A program made the position numbers and the translations under genes. Under the pieces are notes generated by a model. The model had not been told where the DNA came from. It saw nothing but the letters and a program-made list of their open reading frames with translations, and made no database searches. Below, one piece after another: positions 55,189 through 63,580 of a stretch of 64,000 nt of DNA. The stretch's first letter is position 1. Every line of letters begins with the position of its first letter. The DNA comes from Paenibacillus sp. Soil750 (GTDB taxonomy: Bacteria; Bacillota; Bacilli; Paenibacillales; NBRC-103111): the NCBI RefSeq assembly GCF_001428045.1, contig NZ_LMSD01000023.1:62001-126000 (forward strand), read 5' to 3'.

Positions 55189-56235
55189 ATGTACAAGAGT
55201 AGACCGAAGAGTATGTTGTTAGCGCTTACCAAACTGATTGTGTCGCTAAGCATTCTAATGTGCTTCTTTGGTTGTGAGCAAGCTCAAGTAGATGAAGCAA
55301 CTAGAAAGGTTGGACAAGAAAGCCATGAGGAGTCTGTAACAACGCCTACAATTAAAGAGCCAGTCTTAGGATTCTCGCAGTTAGGATCTGAAAGTGAATG
55401 GCGGCTTGCCAATACGTCATCTATTAAAAATTCTGCAGTTGAATCTGATGTCGAACTCAACTTTCAAAACGCAGAGCAATCGCAAGAAAAGCAAATAGAG
55501 GCTATACGAGAGTTTGTCAAAGAGAAAGTGGATGTCATCGCCATTGCTCCTGTTGTAGAAACGGGATGGGAGCCTATTCTGAAAGAAGTTAAACAAGCAG
55601 GAATTCCAGTCATTATTATTGATCGGCTGGTAGATGTCACTGACCCATCGCTGTATGTGACATATATTGGTTCTGATTTTTATGAGGAAGGTCGAAAAGC
55701 AGGGAAGTACTTATTAGATAAAATTCCTAAATCGATTAAATCAGTAGGTATTGTTGAATTAAAAGGTACAGAGGGATCAACGCCATCCATTGCTCGGGGG
55801 AAGGGATTCCGTGACGTCATTTCATCGCGTAGTGATTTGCAATTCTTGAAGAGTGAGAACGCAGATTTCACTGTTGCTAAAGGCAAAGAAGTGATGAAGA
55901 AATTTTTGCAAGAAAAAGGTAGGGAGATTCGTGTGTTATATTCCCATAACGATGATATGACCTTTGGTGCCTTAGAGGCAATAGAAGAATATGGATTAGT
56001 TCCGGGCAAAGATATTGTGGTCATCACCGTAGATGGCACGAGGAAAGCACTTGAGAAGATGAATGAGGGTAAAATTAATTTAGTGGTTGAGTGTAATCCG
56101 TTGCTGGGGCCAAATCTCATTCAAGCTGTGAAAGAAATCGTGAAAGGCAGCACATTGCCGAAACGTATTGTTACCCCTGAAAATGTATTTACACAAGTAA
56201 CAGCACAGAAAGAAATCGCATCTCGTAGTTATTAA
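55189..56235 (+). CDS. Second YtfQ-like sugar-binding lipoprotein
   Basis: 348 residues. Hydrophobic signal with a lipobox-like FFGC near residue 27, then the same fold as the first YtfQ (GFSQLGSESEWRLAN, PVVETGWEPIL, ADFTVAKGKEVM, YSHNDDMTFGALEAI, ECNPLLGP). It is a duplicate of 48396-49430 that has diverged in its N-terminal half. ATG 55189 has AAGGGGG 11 bases upstream; TTG at 55180 would be too close. Placed directly after the chemoreceptor and away from the first binding protein, it may be a sensing version. Confidence 0.88.
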   Translation: MYKSRPKSMLLALTKLIVSLSILMCFFGCEQAQVDEATRKVGQESHEESVTTPTIKEPVLGFSQLGSESEWRLANTSSIKNSAVESDVELNFQNAEQSQEKQIEAIREFVKEKVDVIAIAPVVETGWEPILKEVKQAGIPVIIIDRLVDVTDPSLYVTYIGSDFYEEGRKAGKYLLDKIPKSIKSVGIVELKGTEGSTPSIARGKGFRDVISSRSDLQFLKSENADFTVAKGKEVMKKFLQEKGREIRVLYSHNDDMTFGALEAIEEYGLVPGKDIVVITVDGTRKALEKMNEGKINLVVECNPLLGPNLIQAVKEIVKGSTLPKRIVTPENVFTQVTAQKEIASRSY

Positions 56236-56255
56236 AGGAAGAATCGGAATAAATT

Positions 56256-56301
56256 ATAAAAGTATAACATTTGTTATTTTATAGTAAATGTATACTTTTA
56301 T
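56256..56301 (+). terminator. AT-rich hairpin ending the furanose operon
   Basis: 56256-56272 pairs with 56286-56301 with a single bulge; the stem is nearly all A/T with a T-rich foot. It starts 20 bases past the stop. Confidence 0.5.
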
Positions 56302-56349
56302 ATGATCCACTTATTAGTTGAATTTATATCGTATATTCGTAGAAATATT

Positions 56350-56361
56350 CACTTTTCGAAT
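56350..56361. promoter_or_regulatory. Possible half-site of the 48236 operator
   Basis: CACTTTTCGAAT matches CACTTTTTGAAT at 11 of 12 positions and, like it, is followed by TAA, an A-rich stretch and TAC. Only a weak inverted partner (ATTCTGAAATG) follows. It could bring the surface-enzyme genes under the same regulator. Confidence 0.35.
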
Positions 56362-56467
56362 AAGAAATTACATTCTGAAATGATTACGTTCGAGTTATAC
56401 TGAACTTAGTAATTATCACACCACAGTAATTTTGGTAATTACAAATTACTAAAAGGAGTGTAATCAA

Positions 56468-56548
56468 ATGGATGTAAAGATGAAATACGAGAGGAGTCTT
56501 AGAATGAGTAAGAAAATAGGTATGGGGTCTCCTCAATCTTTTAACTAA
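56468..56548 (+). CDS. Possible 26-residue peptide
   Basis: ATG at 56468 follows AAGGAG with nine-base spacing; the frame runs 26 codons (MDVKMKYERSLRMSKKIGMG and a few more) to TAA. A second in-frame start with GAGGAG upstream would give 14 residues (MSKKIGMGSPQSFN). There is no recognisable family. It lies in a 470-base gap before the cohesin genes and could be a leader peptide, a signal peptide precursor or chance. An inverted repeat AGTAATTT/AAATTACT precedes it. Confidence 0.35.
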   Translation: MDVKMKYERSLRMSKKIGMGSPQSFN

Positions 56549-56705
56549 ACGCTATTAAAAGACTTTTAATGAGTGGGTACTTAGTTTCCAAAAGATTGTA
56601 AGATTTACATTACTAATCTCGCGTATGTTTCAAACAAAAATAGTTGAATAAGTTAACTATCTGTGGGTCCGGGGATGGGATATTATGCATTCTAAGGAGA
56701 TTAAC

Positions 56706-57707
56706 ATGAGAAAAGGGAAATTAACTTTCGTATTATATTTAATTGTAGTGATGATAGTTGCTTGCTTCCCCCGAGCAGGATATGCAGAAGGAGATGCCGT
56801 CTTCACACTGAGTGAAAGCATTGAAAGCGTTGAAAGCGTTTTACTTGATCAAGAGCTGGAAGTTACGGTGAATGGAAACAACTTAAAAGACCTTTATGCA
56901 TATGAAGTACTGATTACATTCGATCCTGAAATCGTTGAGTTGGTTAAAGGGGAATCGAAGCTGGAGGGTTTTTACATACCTCCAAAGGTAGATAACGGGA
57001 AAATGACGATAGCCTTTACACAGGTTGGGAAGAAGGCCGGAGTGCAAGGGAAATTACCCCTGAGTACCATCATCTTCAAAGGGAAGGCCCAGGGAAATGC
57101 CAATATTAAGCTGGTATCCGTGAAGGCACTGGATTCGAGTCTTGCAGCAACTGTATACAGTTATGGAACTGCCTTCGTCGATCTCCAAGGCTATGAGTGG
57201 GCAAATACGGAGATAGAAGCGCTAGCATCTTCGGGAATCATCAAAGGAACGTCGGCTACTACCTTTAGCCCAGGGGACAATATTACCAGGGCAGACTTCA
57301 TTTGCTTGCTGGTCAGAGCTTTACATCTTAATGCAGAAGTAGTTGGCAATTTCAATGATGTAGAACAGTCCGACTATTATTACCAAGAGGTAGGGGTAGC
57401 CAGGAAACTTGGAATTGCTCAGGGAACGAGCGACAGCTTGTTCGAGCCGAGGCTAAGCATATCCAGACAGGATATGATGGTGGTGGCTGCACGAGCAATG
57501 AAGAAAGCCGGAAAAATGCTGGACGAGTCAGTTTCAGACTTAAGCAGCTTTAGTGATTCGAGTGAGGTAGCAGCTTATGCATCAGGCCCCCTGGCTCAAT
57601 TGCTCAAGGAAGGAATCATTCAGGGCTACAATGGCATGATCAAGCCAAATGATACGGCGATAAGAGCAGAAGCAGCCGTTATTATACACAGGGTATTGAA
57701 CATGTAG
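56706..57707 (+). CDS. Surface anchor protein: cohesin domain plus SLH domains
   Basis: 333 residues. Signal peptide ending near AGYAEG; one cohesin-type beta-sandwich at about 30-150 (LEVTVNGNNLKDLYAYEVLI, ITFDPEIVEL, KGKAQGNANIKLVSVKALD); then three SLH repeats from about 159 to the end (WANTEIEALASSGIIKG, SPGDNITRADFICLLVRAL, YYQEVGVARKLGIAQG). SLH domains hold proteins on the cell-wall polymer; a cohesin grips a dockerin. So this is a minimal one-cohesin anchor for dockerin enzymes such as the next gene product. ATG 56706 has AAGGAG six bases upstream; the earlier ATG 56685 does not. Confidence 0.85.
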   Translation: MRKGKLTFVLYLIVVMIVACFPRAGYAEGDAVFTLSESIESVESVLLDQELEVTVNGNNLKDLYAYEVLITFDPEIVELVKGESKLEGFYIPPKVDNGKMTIAFTQVGKKAGVQGKLPLSTIIFKGKAQGNANIKLVSVKALDSSLAATVYSYGTAFVDLQGYEWANTEIEALASSGIIKGTSATTFSPGDNITRADFICLLVRALHLNAEVVGNFNDVEQSDYYYQEVGVARKLGIAQGTSDSLFEPRLSISRQDMMVVAARAMKKAGKMLDESVSDLSSFSDSSEVAAYASGPLAQLLKEGIIQGYNGMIKPNDTAIRAEAAVIIHRVLNM

Positions 57708-57835
57708 ACTAAGATGGCGGCATTCCGAGACGGAATAGTCAATGGCTACCCTGTCTTGAAAGAAGGTGTGTGCTTTCAGGAGGATTCAAATCTTAAATTA
57801 ATTGAAAATTCAAACAATAAGGCGGAGGATGTTCT

Positions 57836-60800
57836 ATGAAGAAATTGAACAAAATGCTGGGGATGACGATGGCTTTAACTCTTGCATTCACATTAAGCCC
57901 AGTTATGGAGAAGCAGGCAGCAGCTTCGACGCTCACTCCAGCGCTGGCTAAAACACCTGGTAATAACAATCCGCTATTTTCGCAAAAATTTGGTGCGGAT
58001 CCCTATGCAATGGTATATAACGGCAGAGTTTATGTCTACATGACCAATGATGTATTGGAGTACAATGCTGATGGGACAGTTAAGGATAATGGATACGGTA
58101 AGATTAATAAGATTACGGTTGTTTCGTCCGATGATATGGTGAACTGGACAGACCATGGGGAAATCCTAGTAGCAGGGCCGCAAGGTGCGGCCAAATGGGC
58201 AAACAACTCCTGGGCGCCGGCGGCTGCACATAAAACGATTGATGGCAAGGAGAAGTTCTTCCTTTATTTTGCGGATAATGGAAGCGGCATTGGTGTGCTC
58301 ACAGCGGATAGTCCGATCGGCCCATTTACAGATCCAATTGGCAAACAATTGGTAAGCAGAAGTACTCCTGGGGCTAGTGATGTTACATGGCTTTTTGACC
58401 CAGCGGTACTGGTTGACGATGATGGAAGCGGTTACTTGTATTTCGGCGGCGGTATTCCAGCCGGAAAAGATGCTGACCCGGGAACCGCACGTGTTGCTAA
58501 GCTTGGTGCGGATATGATCAGTTTGGATTTGAGTGTAAGCGGCGGAACTCTTGGACGCATCAATCCACCGTGGTTGTTTGAGGATTCAGGTATCCACAAA
58601 TACAACGGGAAGTATTATTACTCCTATTGTACGAACTTCTCTAGCGGGCATCCGTCGGATATCCCTACGGGAGCAATTGGCTATATGGTAAGTGACAACC
58701 CAATGGGGCCATTTACCTTTGTCAAAACAATACTGCCCAACCCTGCTACGTTCTTTGGTGCTGGAGGTAACAACCACCATGCGATTTTTGAATTCAATAA
58801 CCAGTGGTATGTTACCTACCACGCACAGACCGTAGCAAAGGCAATGGCTGAAAGCGGTATGTATCCACAAATGGGTGGGCAACCGCATGGATACCGTAAT
58901 ACAAACATCAATAAAGTAAGTTTTGATGCAAACGGGGTTATTAATCCTATTACTGGCGATTACGCAGGTGTTCCGCAGCTCCAAAATTTGAATCCTTATA
59001 CAAGGGTTGAGGCCGAAACAATTGGTTGGAATGGCGGAATATCCACTGAAACTACTACACAACCAGGAGGCATGGTTAGCAGTGTAAATCTGGCTGTCAG
59101 CATCATAAATGATGGAGACTGGACTGCGGTATCCAAAGTTGATTTTGGAGCTACAGGCGCAGGAACATTCAAAGCTAATGTTGCAAGCTCGGGCGGTGGA
59201 AACATTGAACTTCATCTTGACAGTGCTACTGGCCCATTGATCGGGACACTTCCCATTTCCAACACAGGCGGAGACGATGTTTGGAAGACAAAAACAACGA
59301 GTGTTTCCGGTGCTACAGGTGTCCATAATGTATTTATGGTATACACGGGAGCATCAACAGGTAATCTCTTCAAGGTAGATTCTTGGCAATTCGAGCAAAA
59401 GACAGCTGCTCATGATCTAGTTGCAATCAACGCATCCATTGATAAACAAAAGATTGATACTGTTTCCGGAACCAATCAGGCTAACCTGAAGGTTTCAGCC
59501 ATATACGCCGATGGAACAAGTGCAGATATTAGTGCTCAGGCCCTTGCAACACCGGCACAAAGCGGTATTGTAAGTGTAAACAACGGAGTTGTCACTGGGG
59601 TGGGCTATGGCTCCACAAGCATTGACATAAGCTATGGTGGAAAAACAGATACAGTTAATATGCTTGTAAAAGACTTGAACAGCGAACTGACAGTGAAGAA
59701 GATTACCATTGACAATGGTTCAGTTACGCTGGATTCTGGCAAAACTGCAACCTTTAAAGTAACAGCAGAATATGTTGACGGACACACGGAAGATGTAACC
59801 AAAACAGCAACGTATACCAATCCAAGTCCTGCTATTGCAGAAGTTGCGGGCGGTACTATAACGGCTAAAGCAAGCGGAACAGCAAATGTTACTGTAAGTT
59901 TTAAGGGAGCATTAGGCGCTGCTGCAACATCGCAAATTAGTGTACTTGTCAATACGCCTTCTGTTGTGGCCATTGAGGCAGAAACAGCAGCAGAAAACAC
60001 AGTCAATGCCTATGTATATGGCACCATAAATGGTCATACTTGGTCGCTTGTTGATGGACAGTCCACGAAAGCGATGTTTTTCGGGCCTAATACGGTGTTC
60101 ACTGCGTCAGGTACGGATGCAGCTTCACTTGCAGCCAATTCCAGACTTGGATATAAAGTCAACTTTCCAACTTCAGGAACCTATAATGTTTGGATACTTG
60201 TTAAGACGCTTGGCTACGATTCGGACTCCATCCACGTTGGATTAGATAATCAGTATAAATTCACTACTAACGGTATTGAGGGTCTTACTCTTGGTCCTCA
60301 GTATAAATGGGCGAATATCAGTGGTTCTAGTGGCGGTATGTTTGGCGGAGCTACTTTGAATGTTACCGCTGGCGTACATGAATTGAACTTCTGGGGAAGA
60401 GAAGACGGCCTTGCCATTGACCGAATCTATTTAACGACAAGCAACGCTACCACAGACCCTGTCTGGCCTCAGCCACTAGTACCTACAGCTACGATTTCAG
60501 CAGACAGCAGCGTGCAGCCTGGAAGCAGCTTTACAGTGGCTGTTAGTGCGGACAACGTGACACAAAGTGTTTATGCGCAGGACATCACCATATCTTATGA
60601 TTCCAATGTATTTGATTATGTGAGTGCGGTAGGTGCCAATAACAACATCCAGATCGTGTCAGAGAACAAAGATACTGTTGGAAAAGTTAGACTCATGACC
60701 GCCAACACCGGAGTTGGGATATCTGGAGTCAGTACACCGGTGCTGAATCTAACCTTCAAGGTAAAGGCTGGTGTTCAGAATACCAGCGGAACGATTGCAG

Positions 60801-61543
60801 CTACACAGGCAAAGTTCGGTGTGGCTCCGGAAGGAACCGTGATTGATGCTGCTCTTGGCAGTAAGAGCATTTCAGTAGGCGCTATTGCAGTGGTTAAGAC
60901 AGCGTTGACAACAGCTATTACGGATGCACAGAGCCTGTATGACGGTGCAGTCGTAGGAACAGCGAACGGTCAATACCCACAAGCAGCCAAGGATGCATTC
61001 GGTGCAGCCCTCACTGCAGCAAAAGCTGTAAGAGACAGCGCAAGTGCGACACAGTCCCAGGTTGACAGTGCCGTTACAGCACTGGGCAGTGCAAGATCAA
61101 CTTTCAGGGCAGCAGTTATTGTAGTGGTAATAGATAAGACGGCTTTGACAACAGCTATTACGGATGCACAGAGCCTGTATGACGGTGCAGTCGTAGGAAC
61201 AGCGGCTGGTCAATACCCACAAGCAGCCAAGGATGCATTCGATGCAGCCCTCACTGCAGCAAAAGCTGTAAGAGACAGTGCAAGTGCGACACAGTCCCAG
61301 GTTGACAGTAGCGTAACAGCACTGAGCAGTGCAGTAGCTGCCTTCAAGGCAGCCGTAATTAAATCTGTAGACCTCAATAATGATGGAAGCATCGATGTAG
61401 GTGACCTTGCAATAGTAGCTTACAATTACGGTAAGGACTCCAATAGCACAGACTGGACAACTGCCAAGAAAGCGGATATGAACAACGATAATAAGATCGA
61501 TATTTTTGATCTTGCGTATGTAGCATCCAAGATACTTCAATAA
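57836..61543 (+). CDS. Secreted GH43 glycosidase with CBM6, Ig-like, CBM, cohesin, two FIVAR and a dockerin domain
   Basis: 1235 residues. Signal peptide about 1-31; GH43 five-bladed propeller about 45-385 with base Asp in FGADPYAMVYNG, Asp in LFDPAVLVDDDG and probable acid Glu in FEDSGIHKYNGKYYYSY; CBM6-like about 389-519; two bacterial Ig-like domains about 525-710; a second carbohydrate-binding sandwich about 711-870; a cohesin-type domain about 884-1018 (VYAQDITISYDSNVFDYVSA); two FIVAR repeats about 1021-1172; and a dockerin at about 1176-1235 with two calcium loops (DLNNDGSIDVGDLAIVAYNY and DMNNDNKIDIFDLAYVASKI). GH43 enzymes usually cleave arabinose or xylose side chains or arabinan. 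The dockerin should bind the flanking cohesin-SLH proteins; its own cohesin could recruit another enzyme. GCGGAGG lies seven bases before the ATG. Confidence 0.9.
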   Translation: MKKLNKMLGMTMALTLAFTLSPVMEKQAAASTLTPALAKTPGNNNPLFSQKFGADPYAMVYNGRVYVYMTNDVLEYNADGTVKDNGYGKINKITVVSSDDMVNWTDHGEILVAGPQGAAKWANNSWAPAAAHKTIDGKEKFFLYFADNGSGIGVLTADSPIGPFTDPIGKQLVSRSTPGASDVTWLFDPAVLVDDDGSGYLYFGGGIPAGKDADPGTARVAKLGADMISLDLSVSGGTLGRINPPWLFEDSGIHKYNGKYYYSYCTNFSSGHPSDIPTGAIGYMVSDNPMGPFTFVKTILPNPATFFGAGGNNHHAIFEFNNQWYVTYHAQTVAKAMAESGMYPQMGGQPHGYRNTNINKVSFDANGVINPITGDYAGVPQLQNLNPYTRVEAETIGWNGGISTETTTQPGGMVSSVNLAVSIINDGDWTAVSKVDFGATGAGTFKANVASSGGGNIELHLDSATGPLIGTLPISNTGGDDVWKTKTTSVSGATGVHNVFMVYTGASTGNLFKVDSWQFEQKTAAHDLVAINASIDKQKIDTVSGTNQANLKVSAIYADGTSADISAQALATPAQSGIVSVNNGVVTGVGYGSTSIDISYGGKTDTVNMLVKDLNSELTVKKITIDNGSVTLDSGKTATFKVTAEYVDGHTEDVTKTATYTNPSPAIAEVAGGTITAKASGTANVTVSFKGALGAAATSQISVLVNTPSVVAIEAETAAENTVNAYVYGTINGHTWSLVDGQSTKAMFFGPNTVFTASGTDAASLAANSRLGYKVNFPTSGTYNVWILVKTLGYDSDSIHVGLDNQYKFTTNGIEGLTLGPQYKWANISGSSGGMFGGATLNVTAGVHELNFWGREDGLAIDRIYLTTSNATTDPVWPQPLVPTATISADSSVQPGSSFTVAVSADNVTQSVYAQDITISYDSNVFDYVSAVGANNNIQIVSENKDTVGKVRLMTANTGVGISGVSTPVLNLTFKVKAGVQNTSGTIAATQAKFGVAPEGTVIDAALGSKSISVGAIAVVKTALTTAITDAQSLYDGAVVGTANGQYPQAAKDAFGAALTAAKAVRDSASATQSQVDSAVTALGSARSTFRAAVIVVVIDKTALTTAITDAQSLYDGAVVGTAAGQYPQAAKDAFDAALTAAKAVRDSASATQSQVDSSVTALSSAVAAFKAAVIKSVDLNNDGSIDVGDLAIVAYNYGKDSNSTDWTTAKKADMNNDNKIDIFDLAYVASKILQ
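60905..61340 (+). repeat. Tandem 240-bp duplication encoding the two FIVAR repeats
   Basis: 60905-61100 and 61145-61340 are nearly identical at DNA level with a spacing of exactly 240 bases (80 codons). Differences are few and include the codons between GT and GQYPQ, so the duplication is recent or kept alike by conversion. Confidence 0.9.
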
Positions 61544-61605
61544 GTGACCCGCACAATCGTAGTTGATCGTGATCGCTAAGAATTACTAAATCCAAGAAAA
61601 GGGCG

Positions 61606-61627
61606 ATGGGAGACGTTTGTCTCCCAT
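61606..61627 (+). terminator. Hairpin between the GH43 and second cohesin-SLH genes
   Basis: A perfect nine-bp stem, ATGGGAGAC with GTCTCCCAT, four-base loop, weak T run. Probably partial termination or processing. Confidence 0.6.
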
Positions 61628-61655
61628 TCGTTCCTTATAATGAGGGATTGTGAAC

Positions 61656-63434
61656 ATGAAACTCAAATTTCAATTATTCTTCCTAGCTATGATGTTCATT
61701 GCCACGCTGCTCCCTTTGACGGCTGCAGCACAAACAACAGATGAAGTTGTATTGCGCTCTCAGGCTCCAAGTGTCGAGTTAGGAAACAACGTTACGATTA
61801 CCATTGCAGGCAAAGCACTTACAGACTTATATGCTGCCGAGATGGAATTAACGTATGATGAGCAGCAACTGGCGTATACGGGCTACACAAGCAGCCTGAA
61901 TAATCAAGCATACGTGCTTGAACCTAAAGTACATGGCAACAAAATATTGCTGGTTTTTACGTTAACAGGAAACAAGGATGGACTAAGAGGGGATAAGGAT
62001 TTATTTACGCTTTCGTTTAAAGCTTCCCAAGCAGGGGCAGCCTCCGTTTCCTTAAGTTCTTTGACAACTATCAATAGTCAGTTGGAAAAAACGAATGGGA
62101 AGATGGGTAACGGAATTACATTGACGGTTAATAATTCGAACTCTGGAACTGATCCCGGCACTGATCCCGGTACTAATCCCGGTAATAATCCCGGCACTGA
62201 TCCTGGCTCTCATACTGGCTCCAACCCTGGTTCCCAAGGGGCAGAAAATCCGTCATCGCCGGGAACTTCAGGTACATCTGTTTTGTTACTGGAAACAATG
62301 ACTGTTAATAATGGTGTTGCTTCTATTGATGTAGGGTCAAAAGCTCTTCTTGAAGCGGGCAAAAATTCCAAAGATGATTCGGTAACGATTAAAGTCAACT
62401 CAGGTTCTGACGTTAAGGAACTCCAATTCAATCTGCCAGCGAAGCAGCTTCAACAACTCAGTTCAGAATCAGGCGCAGTAAAGATGGTAAAGGTTGAGAC
62501 GGATCTTGCTACGGTTACCATTAATCGGGATGTTCTTGATAAAAGCACCCTGTCGGAAACTTCAAATTTGCAATTAAGTATTGCAAAGGTAGCCCCTGCT
62601 AACCTTTCGCAGGATATAAAAGAAGAAGTCGGAAGTTCTGTTGTGTACGATTTTAATTTGAGTTTAGATGGTAACAGAATCACAAAATTTAACAAGAAAA
62701 GTGTCCTAGTAGAAGTACCGTATACATTGGCATCTAATGAAAAGCCTAATCAAGTAGTCATCTACTATATAACAGAAGATGGTAAATTGGAAGTTGTTAG
62801 GAATGGCAGATACAATATCGAAACAGGCAAAGTTCAGTTTCAACCTACGCACTTCAGTAAGTACACGGCTAACCATGTTCAGGTTTCCTTTAGTGACATG
62901 AATGGGTATACATGGGCAAACGAGGGTGTTCTTGGCTTAGCAGCTCGTGAAGTAGTGAACGGTAGAAGTGACGGCCATTTTATTCCGGCTGGGGAGGTAA
63001 CAAGAGCAGAGTTTGTTAAGATGTTGATTCAACTCTTCGATCTAGCAGATTCTTCAGCAACTGCAGCCTTCACAGATGTTGACGCGGGTGCATGGTACTA
63101 CAATTCCATAGCCTCAGCACAGAAGAGCGGCCTCGTTCAAGGCAAAGATGACGGCAGCTTCGGAGTGAACGACCAGATCAGTCGTGAGGATATGGCGGTG
63201 CTTATTTATCGGGCCTCCAAGATTATTAGTTCTACGACTGTACTAGCAAATGGTTCAACTTCAAATTTCCTTGATGGAGATCAAATCTCTACATACGCCA
63301 AGGATGCTGTTTGGGCTGCAAAACAGGCAGGCTTAATGGACGGAGTGTCAGAGGGATATTTTGATCCGAAAGGAAAATCGACAAGAGCACAAGCTGCTAC
63401 GGTCATCTACAGACTCTATCAAGAATTGAAATAA
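61656..63434 (+). CDS. Surface anchor protein: cohesin domain, Gly-Pro-Asp-Thr linker, SLH domains
   Basis: 592 residues. Signal peptide ending near TAAAQ; cohesin-type domain about 28-150 (VTITIAGKALTDLYAAEMEL); a flexible linker about 162-200 built of GTDPG-like repeats; a module of unknown function about 205-405 of the kind often seen before SLH repeats in Paenibacillus surface proteins; then three SLH repeats about 410-592 (WANEGVLGLAAREVVNGRSD, ITRAEF-like VTRAEFVKMLIQLF, YYNSIASAQKSGLVQG). ATG 61656 follows GAGGG by nine bases; GTG at 61650 is too close. It is a longer-reach partner to the anchor at 56706, presumably holding dockerin enzymes further from the wall. Confidence 0.87.
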   Translation: MKLKFQLFFLAMMFIATLLPLTAAAQTTDEVVLRSQAPSVELGNNVTITIAGKALTDLYAAEMELTYDEQQLAYTGYTSSLNNQAYVLEPKVHGNKILLVFTLTGNKDGLRGDKDLFTLSFKASQAGAASVSLSSLTTINSQLEKTNGKMGNGITLTVNNSNSGTDPGTDPGTNPGNNPGTDPGSHTGSNPGSQGAENPSSPGTSGTSVLLLETMTVNNGVASIDVGSKALLEAGKNSKDDSVTIKVNSGSDVKELQFNLPAKQLQQLSSESGAVKMVKVETDLATVTINRDVLDKSTLSETSNLQLSIAKVAPANLSQDIKEEVGSSVVYDFNLSLDGNRITKFNKKSVLVEVPYTLASNEKPNQVVIYYITEDGKLEVVRNGRYNIETGKVQFQPTHFSKYTANHVQVSFSDMNGYTWANEGVLGLAAREVVNGRSDGHFIPAGEVTRAEFVKMLIQLFDLADSSATAAFTDVDAGAWYYNSIASAQKSGLVQGKDDGSFGVNDQISREDMAVLIYRASKIISSTTVLANGSTSNFLDGDQISTYAKDAVWAAKQAGLMDGVSEGYFDPKGKSTRAQAATVIYRLYQELK

Positions 63435-63580
63435 AATTCATTCATACAGGCATCTGGCAATTATGTAGAAAGCATACAATTCCTTGTTGAGATGGTAATG
63501 GGTCCATGATGCTAACAAGCAACTGGGCCCATAGCTTTATGGTAAGGTACAAGAATCATTTTAATGAAGGGAAGAGATAA

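Noticed and set aside
57714..57839. 41-codon frame reading AAFRDGIVNGYP between the anchor and GH43 genes
   Set aside because: Slightly SLH-like by chance; it has no ribosome site, and a small hairpin explains part of the sequence.
58586..59326. Reverse open frame of 246 codons within the GH43 gene
   Set aside because: Antisense to well-conserved GH43 and CBM6 coding sequence; Cys-rich, no start context.
62143..62260. GTDPG-type repeats considered as a DNA repeat element
   Set aside because: They encode a flexible linker between the cohesin and the rest of the anchor protein; irregular units, no sign of independent mobility.
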